Origin: Thermoguttaceae bacterium
GTDB taxonomy: Bacteria; Planctomycetota; Planctomycetia; Pirellulales; Thermoguttaceae
Assembly (NCBI GenBank): GCA_017436025.1
Contig: JAFSDX010000243.1
Span: 1 to 47,579, forward strand
DNA length: 47,579 bases
Reading direction: 5' to 3'
The notes below the pieces were generated by a model. It did not search any database, was not told where the DNA came from, and was given only the letters and a program-made list of their open reading frames with translations. Of the stretch, positions 40,880-47,579 are shown in pieces (within the stretch, counting starts at the first letter, position 1; the number at the start of each line of letters is the position of its first letter). Position numbers and translations under genes: made by a program.

Positions 40880-41782
40880 CTAATTGACAACGGTTTGTGT
40901 TGGATTGTTCGTCTTCAACTCGCAAACGACGAGGTGCGGGCGATTGAACAAACGCGTCGGAAAAATACTCGGCCCCAAACCGCGCGAAACGATCGTCGTC
41001 GACTCGCCGATTCGATAAGCGCCGGCGTCGTAACGCGGTAAAATTCCTTGGTTTGGCGCGACCAAGCCGCCGACGAACGGGAGGCGAATTTGCCCGCCGT
41101 GCGCGTGTCCGGTCAACGCAAGGTCGACGCCGTGTTTCGCGTAAAGTTCGGCGAGTTCCGGACGGTGCGAAATTAGGAGGCAAAACCGTTCGTCCGGGAG
41201 CGCGCGCCGCAATTTTTCGGCGACGACTTGCTCGGAAGTCAAGCGGCGGTCGGCTTTAAGTTCGAGGAGCGGATCGGCGACTCCGGCGATAACGATTGAC
41301 GCGGCGTCGCGTTTCAACTCGACTTTTTCGCCGTCGAGGGCGAAGGCTCCCGCTTCTTCGAGCGCTTTAACAAACGGCAAATACTCGGTTTGCGTCGGCG
41401 CGATCGCTTCGTGATTTCCGGAAACGTAATAAACGGGGGCGATTTTCGCGGCGTCGGCGACAAAGCGACGCGCAAACTCGACGTTGAGCGGCGGATTAAC
41501 TATCAAATCGCCGGAAATCGCGATAACGTCCGGATTTGCGGCGCGAATTGCGGCGAAAAGGCGTGCGTTGTTCGGGCCGAATTCCTTTTCGTGCAGGTCG
41601 GCGACGCAAACGACGACGAAACCGTCGAACGCCGCCGGAACTTTCGCGCTAACGTATTCGAAACGCTCGACTTGAATCGAATCGTTTTGCCAACGAAAAA
41701 AGAACGCGGCGCCAAGTAACGCGACGAGGAGCGCGGCGAGGTTTTTCGGTCGGCGAAAAAATGGGATAATTCGTTGTTTCAT
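40880..41782 (-). CDS. Membrane-anchored metallophosphoesterase (YaeI-like)
   Basis: This 300-residue protein has an N-terminal transmembrane segment (about residues 14-30), then a calcineurin-like phosphoesterase domain with all metal motifs: VADLHEKE, SGDLI, SGNHE, ISHRPE and TGHAHGGQ. It resembles the YaeI group, phosphodiesterases facing the periplasm or membrane surface and often placed in lipid metabolism; the substrate here is unknown. The start lies six bases after the RNase HII-like gene's stop, with no clear ribosome site, so translation is probably coupled. Confidence 0.85.
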   Translation of the reverse strand: MKQRIIPFFRRPKNLAALLVALLGAAFFFRWQNDSIQVERFEYVSAKVPAAFDGFVVVCVADLHEKEFGPNNARLFAAIRAANPDVIAISGDLIVNPPLNVEFARRFVADAAKIAPVYYVSGNHEAIAPTQTEYLPFVKALEEAGAFALDGEKVELKRDAASIVIAGVADPLLELKADRRLTSEQVVAEKLRRALPDERFCLLISHRPELAELYAKHGVDLALTGHAHGGQIRLPFVGGLVAPNQGILPRYDAGAYRIGESTTIVSRGLGPSIFPTRLFNRPHLVVCELKTNNPTQTVVN

Positions 41783-41788
41783 AAGGCG

Positions 41789-43147
41789 TTAACGTTCGCG
41801 CCAAAAAACTGTGTCGGCGATATTTAAACGGCGTCGCGCTTCGTCGACCTCAGCGCGGAAACGCTTTGCGTCGAGCGGATAACCGGCGGTCGGACGAAGG
41901 TTTGCGTCGTCGACAGCGCGTCGCCAAAAATCGTTGAACGGAATCATCGACAATTCGCGGAAATACTTGGCGCAAATCGACGCGAGCGCGGTCGGAACGT
42001 TCGCTTCGCCTTTGGCGGTAAATCTAATTTCGACCGCTATTTCCGTCGGGAACTCAACCGTCGAACCGTCGCGAACGACGCCGCGTCGCGTGCAAAGCCG
42101 GTAAACGCTCGCGGCTCGCGATTCGACGAGCGTTTTGACGTCGGCGTCGGGAAAACGAGCGGCGAGCAGGGGCGCGTAACGGTCGCGACCGCCGAGTTTA
42201 TCGCAAAGAACGATAAAAACGGGAAGTGCGCCGTCGCCGTCGAAGTCTTGCAAAATCGGCGCTTGCGTTTGGAGCGCGCGTAAAATCGTTTCGACGACAA
42301 GCGACGTCGTTACGTCGGCGATTAAGTCGCTTTTTAAGCCAAGACGCGTTATTAAGTTGTTAAATTCCAACGGTTGAACGCGGCGCGCGGCGACGTCGAC
42401 AAGCGAAACGCCGGAGCGTTCGAAAGTCGCGTCGATTTGCGTAAACGCGTTGTTTAAGTTGTTTAGCGAACCTGTTTTAGCGTCGCTAGGAAGCGGGAAA
42501 TCGACGTCGCGTTCCCAAGGGGGCGCCGCGTCGGCGGAAACGGGTTCGCCGCTAAGAAGCGCGAGGGCCGAACGCCAAGTCGCGACGTTTGCAAGTTGCG
42601 CCCGGTCAACGGTTTGCGAAACTCGTCGCGTCGAGCCGACCGCAAGCCAAAAGGAACGCTCGAGCGTCGCCAACGATTTCGACGGGCCGTATAATTTTTT
42701 CGAGTCGGCCAACGGGAAAACGCCGCGACGAGCGCAAAGTTCCGCAAGAGAATCGTTTAAGTCGGGAACGACCGCGTCGATTCGGCGCGACACGACGTCG
42801 ATTTCCGAGTCGACGTTTGGAGCGGCGTTTGCGAACGACGGCGCGTTTAGCGTTTCGTCGTCGGGCGGCAAAAAATCGAAGAGCGACGCGGCGTCAACGT
42901 CGGCGCTCTTCTTGGAGCGTCGCGGCTTCGACGGTTTTTTAACGTTCGACGGCGCAATGGGTTCGGGCGACGATTCCGGCGACGGCGAAAACGCGCGGCG
43001 CAACGCTTCGACGGAGCCGAGTCGTTCCGTTTGGAGCGTCCAACACGACGCCGCGACGAGGAGCGGGCCCAAGTTCGGGCCGTATCCCGCTTCGTCGGTT
43101 CCAACGACGTAAACCGTCGATTTTAAAGGCGTTGAGCTGAAACTCAT
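41789..43147 (-). CDS. RNase HII-like protein with large insertions
   Basis: This 452-residue protein shows RNase HII landmarks in order: GTDEAGYGPNLGP (about residue 17; RNase HII has DEAGRGPLAGP), LADSKKLY (about 147), VLCDKLGGRDRY, ASICAKYFREL (RNase HII has ASIxAKxxRD; the last Asp is Glu here) and TAGYPLDAKRF. RNase HII is about 200 residues, so this is more than twice as long; the extra sequence includes a Ser/Pro/Lys-rich segment between the first two motifs. It probably cuts RNA in RNA-DNA hybrids or is a derived relative. The ATG at 43147 overlaps the folP stop (ATGA); a TTG three codons earlier sits against the ribosome site and is rejected. Confidence 0.7.
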   Translation of the reverse strand: MSFSSTPLKSTVYVVGTDEAGYGPNLGPLLVAASCWTLQTERLGSVEALRRAFSPSPESSPEPIAPSNVKKPSKPRRSKKSADVDAASLFDFLPPDDETLNAPSFANAAPNVDSEIDVVSRRIDAVVPDLNDSLAELCARRGVFPLADSKKLYGPSKSLATLERSFWLAVGSTRRVSQTVDRAQLANVATWRSALALLSGEPVSADAAPPWERDVDFPLPSDAKTGSLNNLNNAFTQIDATFERSGVSLVDVAARRVQPLEFNNLITRLGLKSDLIADVTTSLVVETILRALQTQAPILQDFDGDGALPVFIVLCDKLGGRDRYAPLLAARFPDADVKTLVESRAASVYRLCTRRGVVRDGSTVEFPTEIAVEIRFTAKGEANVPTALASICAKYFRELSMIPFNDFWRRAVDDANLRPTAGYPLDAKRFRAEVDEARRRLNIADTVFWRER

Positions 43148-44169
43148 CGGCGGCAAACTCCGGCGTTAGGCGGGGCGTTAGCGCAAGAACCGGCGAGCGA
43201 TTCGGCGAATTTTAGCGCGACGGAGTTGCGTAAAACATTGTGAACGCGGAAAATACGAACGCCGCGTTCGGCAAGGAACGCCGTCGTCGCGGCGGTCGCG
43301 ACGTCGCGCTCGGCGATATTTTCCGGTTCGAACGGTTCATAATTAGCGTTAATTTCGGAGGTTAGCGTCGTTTCGCTTTCGCGATTGGCGACGGCGCGGC
43401 GCAACGTTTCGATCAAAAAGCGCTTGCGCGAACAGCCGTAATAAAGCGGTTGCGAAAGCGCGTAAAACTCGGCGGCGCGGCGGATTAGCTCCCAATTCTG
43501 CTCGAACGTTTTGCCGAAGCCGACGCCGGGGTCGAGCGCGATTCGATCCGCCGAAACGCCGAGTTCGACGAAGCGGTCGCGGCGCCGACGCAGAAAGTCG
43601 AAAACTTCGTTAAAAACGCCTAAGTCGTATCGCGGCGCGACTTGCATCGTTTTCGGCGTACCGCGCATATGCGTCAACACGACGGCGGCGCCGCGTCGTC
43701 GAACGACGTCCGCCGTTTCTTCCGGGAAGTCGGTTTCGTCTTCGTCGGCGAAACGGTTTTCCGAAGCGACGTAACGACCGGCGCTTACGTCGTTGACAAT
43801 TTCGGCGCCTGCTTCGAGCGCGGCGTCGGCGACGGCGGGGCGATACGTATCGATCGAAATTGGAACGGAAAACGCGTCGGTCAAAGCCTTTACGACCGGA
43901 ACGACGCGGCGAATTTCTTCCGCTTCGCCGACCGGCTCCGAACCTGGGCGCGTGCTTTCGCCGCCGACGTCGAGCATCGACGCGCCGTCGCGGATAAGGG
44001 CTCGCGCTTTGTCGAGGACGGCGTTTAAGTCGACGCGGAACGAGGAGTTAGCGTCGACGGAAAATTGCCCGCCGTCCGAAAAGCTGTCGGGCGTCGCGTT
44101 GATAATTCCGACCAAAACGGGGCGGTCGAGGGGGAACGTTCGCGTTTTTAAGCGCCAAGCGTCGGTCAA
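43144..44169 (-). CDS. folP: Dihydropteroate synthase
   Basis: This 341-residue folate-pathway enzyme joins p-aminobenzoate to 6-hydroxymethyl-dihydropterin diphosphate. Motifs: VGIINATPDSFSDGG, GGESTRPGSEPV, SIDTYRP, EIVNDVSAG, THMRGTPKTMQ, DPGVGFGKTFEQN, YYGCSRKRF and RIFRVHNV. The start appears to be TTG at 44169, with AAAGG eight bases upstream; a nearby ATG is in another frame. The middle loop (ASENRFADEDETDFPEET) is longer than in many homologues. It is co-transcribed with the RNase HII-like gene downstream through a 4-base overlap. Confidence 0.92.
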   Translation of the reverse strand: MTDAWRLKTRTFPLDRPVLVGIINATPDSFSDGGQFSVDANSSFRVDLNAVLDKARALIRDGASMLDVGGESTRPGSEPVGEAEEIRRVVPVVKALTDAFSVPISIDTYRPAVADAALEAGAEIVNDVSAGRYVASENRFADEDETDFPEETADVVRRRGAAVVLTHMRGTPKTMQVAPRYDLGVFNEVFDFLRRRRDRFVELGVSADRIALDPGVGFGKTFEQNWELIRRAAEFYALSQPLYYGCSRKRFLIETLRRAVANRESETTLTSEINANYEPFEPENIAERDVATAATTAFLAERGVRIFRVHNVLRNSVALKFAESLAGSCANAPPNAGVCRR

Positions 44170-44223
44170 ATTTGTCGCCTTTCATGTTCGTTAAGCGTTG
44201 TCGTTGTTAAGGTTGCGAGATTG

Positions 44224-45522
44224 CTAAATTTTGATGTAAATTCGGCGGCGGTAGAGCCAAAGGAGGATTAGCCAACCTACCAAAAGCCCGGCGAACGAGG
44301 TCGCAAGCGTTTGGTAAGTCTCCGGAACGAAACGGGTTATCGCGTCGCCGAAGAAGAAGTCGCGAGTATGATTCAAGTCGAAAAATTTACGTCCAAGGTA
44401 AATCGCCAACGGGTTCGCGCCGACGACGACAAACGCGAACGCCCAACGTCGCAGTCCCCAAACGTCGATAATTAAATAAAATACGCCGAGCGCGATCGCG
44501 GAACAACCGCCGACGAAGCAGACGAACGAGCTATTCCAAAGGTTTTTGTTGATCGGAAAAACTTCGTTCCAAAGGCCGCCGAGCGCGGTTAGGAGGACGC
44601 CGAAACCGATTAGCGTCAACACTTTGCGATATTCGCCGGTTTTGTCGGAGCGCAGGACGGAACCGAAAAGCATTCCGAGCAAAGCGGTTACGATCGCCGG
44701 AAGCGTCGACGCGAAACCTTCCGGGTCGTGAACTTTTTTATAAAGTTTGCCCGGCATAACGGAGCGGTCGACGTAACCGACGAGCGAGCCTTCCATCGAG
44801 AGGTTCTTTTGAATCGACTCCGATTTTTCCGGCGTCAACAAATTTTGGCAACGTTCGGTAAACGCCGCTTTCGTAAAGGCTTCCGGCGGGTTGACGTCCG
44901 GCGCGGGAATCAGAACCAGCGCGAGCCAGTATCCGACCAAAACGACGGCGGAAAGCGCGATTAACCAACGCCGGCGCAACGACATAAAGAGGAGCGCGGC
45001 GAACATCCAACCAAGTCCGATGTGTCCGAGAACGCTGCCGTATCGCAGGTTCGCGAAGTCGAAGTTGACGCCGTTGTTGTAAATTACGCCGAGCAGGACG
45101 AGCGCAAGTCCCCGAAATACAGCCTTTAAGACGATTCGCCAAGTCGGGAGACCGTTGGCCCGCGCTTTGCCCAGCGAGAACGGGAAGGAGGCGCCGGCGA
45201 GGAAAAGGAAGAGCGGAAAGATCGTGTCGTGGTGCCGGATTCCGTTCCACTCGACGTGCGACATTTGCGTTTTGATTACGTCGGAAACGTCGCCGGGGCA
45301 AAGGTTGCAGAGGTCGACGATCACCGCCGAGAGGCCGATAATGAAGAGCATATTCAGCCCTCGCAACGCGTCGAGCGACATTAGGCGTTTCGAAGCGCGT
45401 TCTCGGCGGACGTCGGACGGTTTCGCGTCGGGCGACGACGGAAGCGGCGCGTCGGACGCCAAGGGGTAAACGTCGGACGAGGAGACGCGTTGAGCGTTGG
45501 GGGCGGGGGACAAGCGCGACAT
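44224..45522 (-). CDS. HGSNAT/NagX-like membrane acyltransferase (DUF5009 type)
   Basis: A 432-residue membrane protein with about 10-11 helices. The first is LDALRGLNMLFIIGLSAVI, characteristic of the HGSNAT-like family (heparan-alpha-glucosaminide N-acetyltransferase relatives). The motif WNGIRHHDTIFPLFLFLAG carries the His expected to take part in acetyl transfer across the membrane. The acceptor is unknown; amino sugars or cell-envelope glycans are plausible. The N-terminal 55 residues are polar and cytoplasmic. The ATG at 45522 has AAGGAG six bases upstream. It heads the folP gene series and has an excellent promoter 80 bases upstream. Confidence 0.8.
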   Translation of the reverse strand: MSRLSPAPNAQRVSSSDVYPLASDAPLPSSPDAKPSDVRRERASKRLMSLDALRGLNMLFIIGLSAVIVDLCNLCPGDVSDVIKTQMSHVEWNGIRHHDTIFPLFLFLAGASFPFSLGKARANGLPTWRIVLKAVFRGLALVLLGVIYNNGVNFDFANLRYGSVLGHIGLGWMFAALLFMSLRRRWLIALSAVVLVGYWLALVLIPAPDVNPPEAFTKAAFTERCQNLLTPEKSESIQKNLSMEGSLVGYVDRSVMPGKLYKKVHDPEGFASTLPAIVTALLGMLFGSVLRSDKTGEYRKVLTLIGFGVLLTALGGLWNEVFPINKNLWNSSFVCFVGGCSAIALGVFYLIIDVWGLRRWAFAFVVVGANPLAIYLGRKFFDLNHTRDFFFGDAITRFVPETYQTLATSFAGLLVGWLILLWLYRRRIYIKI

Positions 45523-45601
45523 CTCGGGCTCCTTTATTAAGGAAAAAATTGGGAAGGGCAAGGGCGACGGGCGCGGCGTCGAGCCCGAAATCGCCCTTTA
45601 T

Positions 45602-45630
45602 ATTATACGGCGGGCGCGGCGGGGAGTCAA
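45602..45630 (-). promoter_or_regulatory. Sigma70-type promoter of the acyltransferase-folP series
   Basis: On the minus strand: TTGACT (45630-45625), a 17-base spacer, TATAAT (45607-45602). Near-consensus. Confidence 0.8.
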
Positions 45631-45754
45631 TTACTTTTTTGGGCGCGAAACTTTTTTTGCGCGGAAAATTTCTCAAACGACGGCGTTTTGCGATGAAAAG
45701 CGGCGAACGCAAGGTCGCGAAAAAATTTTTTTGCGGAATTTTTCGAAAAAACGC

Positions 45755-45784
45755 TGGACGCCGCGGCGGCGCGTCTGGTATAAT
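45755..45784 (+). promoter_or_regulatory. Sigma70-type promoter of the GH106 gene
   Basis: TGGACG, an 18-base spacer, TATAAT. It gives a leader of about 165 bases before the ATG at 45955. Confidence 0.55.
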
Positions 45785-45954
45785 GGCGTTTTAACGGCGC
45801 CGTCGACGCTAACTTTGGAGGTTGCGTTGCTTAAGCGTTAAAGTCGGCGTGTTTTGCCTGGTTTATCCTTTTTGCTCAGATTCTCGATTTTCGGTCGGCG
45901 GGCGCGCGATTTTGCGGCGCCAACGACGGAAAACGTTTAGGAAAGGACGTTTAT

Positions 45955-47579
45955 ATGTTGAAACAAAAACGGCGTCGCGTTCTTTGGGACGCGATTTTCG
46001 GCGCGGCGGTATTGGGCGCGACGGCGACCGGCGCTCTTGTCGCTTATATTTCGGACGGCGCTTTGGCGCAGGAACGAGCGAATAATCTGACGTTTTCCCG
46101 CCAAATGCCGCCGGAAACGAACCAACTTCCGACGAAACTCGGGGACGGCGACCTGCTTCGAACCTTTCAAAATCCGGAGGGGGCCGTCCGCACCGGCGCG
46201 TATTGGTATTGGCTTTCCGGCAATCTTTCCCCCGAGGGCGCCGTCAAGGACGTAACCGCGATGAAGTCGGTTGGGATCGACCGGGCGTACATCGGCGACA
46301 TCGGCGTCGACAATGTGCCGCGCGGCTCGGTGCGCACCTTCAGCCCGGAGTGGTACGACACGGTGCGAGCGGCGTTTAAGACCGCGTCCGAACTCGACGT
46401 CGAGATGGGGATTTTCAACTCGCCGGGTTGGAGCCAATCGGGCGGGCCTTGGGTTAAACACAACCAAGCGATGCGTTACTTGACGTCGAGCAAAACGGTC
46501 GTCAAGGGCCCGGCGAAGTTCGCGCAAGCGCTTCCGAAACCGGAGTTTAGAAGCAAGAAAAAGGACGAGTATCAAGACGTTCGCGTCCTTGCGTACCCGG
46601 CGCCGAAAGATTACTCCGCGACGCTCGTTAGCAAGCCGGAAAAAGGCTTTTTCGAACTGCAGGCGAATAAACCGGCGACGATCGAAATTAAGTCGGAGCA
46701 ACCGTTTACCGCGCGCGCCGTTCGGCTCGACTTCAAAGAAAGCCCGATCGCCGGGAAGGCCGAGCTTTTCGCGAAAATCGACGGGACGTCGCAGAAGATT
46801 TGCGAGTTTAAAATCAGCCGTTACAACCCGGAAATTAACGTCGGCTTTATGCCTTACGCGCCCGTTACCGCCGCTTTCGAAGCGACGCAAGCGACCGAAT
46901 TTCAACTGGTTGTAACGAGCGATCGCAACGGCGCCGGAATCGCGTCGGTCGAACTGAGCGCCGCGCCGAAAGTCGCCGCCGTTTACGACAAAACGCTCGC
47001 GAAGATGCACGAGACGCCGCAACCGATGTGGACGGAATACCAATGGGCGCCGTCGCCGGAAATCGACGACGCGTCGCTCGCCGTCGACCCGACGAAAGTC
47101 GTCGACTTGACCGACAAACTAAACGCCGACGGCGTCTTGACTTGGGACGTTCCGGAAGGCGAATGGATCGTCGAGCGATACGGTGTAACGCCGACCGGAA
47201 CGACGAACGCGCCGGCCGTCCCGGAAGCGACCGGGTACGAAGTCGATAAAATGAGCAAAGAGCGCGTTTTAGAACACTTCGACGCGTATATGAGCAAGCT
47301 GATCGACACGCTCGGCCCGGAAGACGGCAAGTCGTTCTCGACGATCGTTCTCGATAGTTACGAAGTCGGCGGGCAAAACTTCACCGACGATTTCGCCGCG
47401 AAGTTCGAGAAGTCGTTTGGTTACGACCCGACGCCGTTCTTACCCGTTTATTTTGGGACGGTTGTGAAAGATCAAGAAACGTCCGACCGCTTCCTTTGGG
47501 ACGTGCGACGTTTTGTCGCGGACGAGGTCGCTTATTCTTACGTCGGCGGGTTGCGCGACGCGAGTATGGCGAAGGGAAA
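45955..47579 (+). CDS. GH106 alpha-L-rhamnosidase, N-terminal part (cut by window end)
   Basis: The frame is open from the ATG at 45955 to the window end (541 codons, no stop). AAAGGA precedes the ATG. The N-terminus has Lys/Arg residues and one hydrophobic segment, a signal peptide or anchor ending near DGALAQE. The rest matches GH106: TGAYWYWLSGNLSPEG, then KSVGIDRAYIGD, an inserted beta-sandwich, and VLDSYEVGGQNFTDDF, the family's conserved acidic motif. The enzyme removes terminal alpha-L-rhamnose from pectic rhamnogalacturonan or plant glycosides. The C-terminal part lies beyond the window. Confidence 0.88.
   Translation, partial: MLKQKRRRVLWDAIFGAAVLGATATGALVAYISDGALAQERANNLTFSRQMPPETNQLPTKLGDGDLLRTFQNPEGAVRTGAYWYWLSGNLSPEGAVKDVTAMKSVGIDRAYIGDIGVDNVPRGSVRTFSPEWYDTVRAAFKTASELDVEMGIFNSPGWSQSGGPWVKHNQAMRYLTSSKTVVKGPAKFAQALPKPEFRSKKKDEYQDVRVLAYPAPKDYSATLVSKPEKGFFELQANKPATIEIKSEQPFTARAVRLDFKESPIAGKAELFAKIDGTSQKICEFKISRYNPEINVGFMPYAPVTAAFEATQATEFQLVVTSDRNGAGIASVELSAAPKVAAVYDKTLAKMHETPQPMWTEYQWAPSPEIDDASLAVDPTKVVDLTDKLNADGVLTWDVPEGEWIVERYGVTPTGTTNAPAVPEATGYEVDKMSKERVLEHFDAYMSKLIDTLGPEDGKSFSTIVLDSYEVGGQNFTDDFAAKFEKSFGYDPTPFLPVYFGTVVKDQETSDRFLWDVRRFVADEVAYSYVGGLRDASMAKG

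Larger units (their letters stand above)
45523..45954. other. Divergent promoter region
   Basis: It carries a minus-strand promoter (45602-45630) for the acyltransferase-folP series and a plus-strand promoter (45755-45784) for the rhamnosidase gene, with AT-rich DNA between. Other small open frames have no ribosome site and are not called. Confidence 0.7.

Overview
The window looks like chromosomal DNA from a planctomycete, probably a fermentative or host/gut-associated polysaccharide degrader. The reasons are: (i) the large secreted protein at 21446-24835 carries the planctomycete N-terminal motif LSLEALENRELLNV and ends in a dockerin-like segment; (ii) there are Tat-exported oxidoreductase and phosphoesterase genes, a VIT-VWA protein and many secreted glycan-active enzymes; (iii) operons are short and genes face both ways, separated by regulatory gaps of several hundred bases. 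Placement below phylum is inference. I saw no rRNA, tRNA, CRISPR array, insertion sequence, phage gene or integration site.

Layout. 1-5.1 kb: a YraN-like nuclease facing a Tat-signal Gfo/Idh/MocA oxidoreductase, then a two-gene minus-strand operon (membrane-anchored protein plus autotransporter-type beta-barrel). 5.3-6.4 kb: VanZ-like and NUDIX pair. 6.7-10.0 kb: a secreted zinc metalloprotease with a long Ala/Lys/Glu repeat inserted just before its HExxH motif. 10.3-14.5 kb: two tandem Tat-exported metallophosphoesterases. 14.9-21.0 kb: a two-gene operon resembling YhaO-YhaN (Mre11/Rad50-like), in which the nuclease subunit has lost every metal-binding histidine and the ATPase carries a very acidic tail. 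21.4-24.8 kb: the FG-GAP/dockerin surface protein. 25.0-26.6 kb: a response regulator, STAS protein and RsbW-like kinase operon.

26.9-31.3 kb: GH51 arabinofuranosidase and a conserved secreted beta-rich protein. 31.4-34.2 kb: Ca2+-ATPase. 34.4-36.8 kb: VIT-VWA protein. 37.1-39.8 kb: three tandem secreted esterases. 39.9-45.5 kb: a minus-strand gene series read acyltransferase, folP, RNase HII-like, phosphoesterase, nfo. 45.96 kb to the end: the 5' part of a GH106 alpha-L-rhamnosidase.

The GH51, GH106 and esterase genes together suggest debranching of arabinose-, rhamnose- and acetyl-decorated plant polysaccharides. The best candidate for an undescribed system is the membrane-tethered, apparently nuclease-dead YhaO/YhaN pair. 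Several good sigma70-type promoters (TTGNNN, 17-base spacer, TATAAT-like) and intrinsic terminators mark the transcription units.
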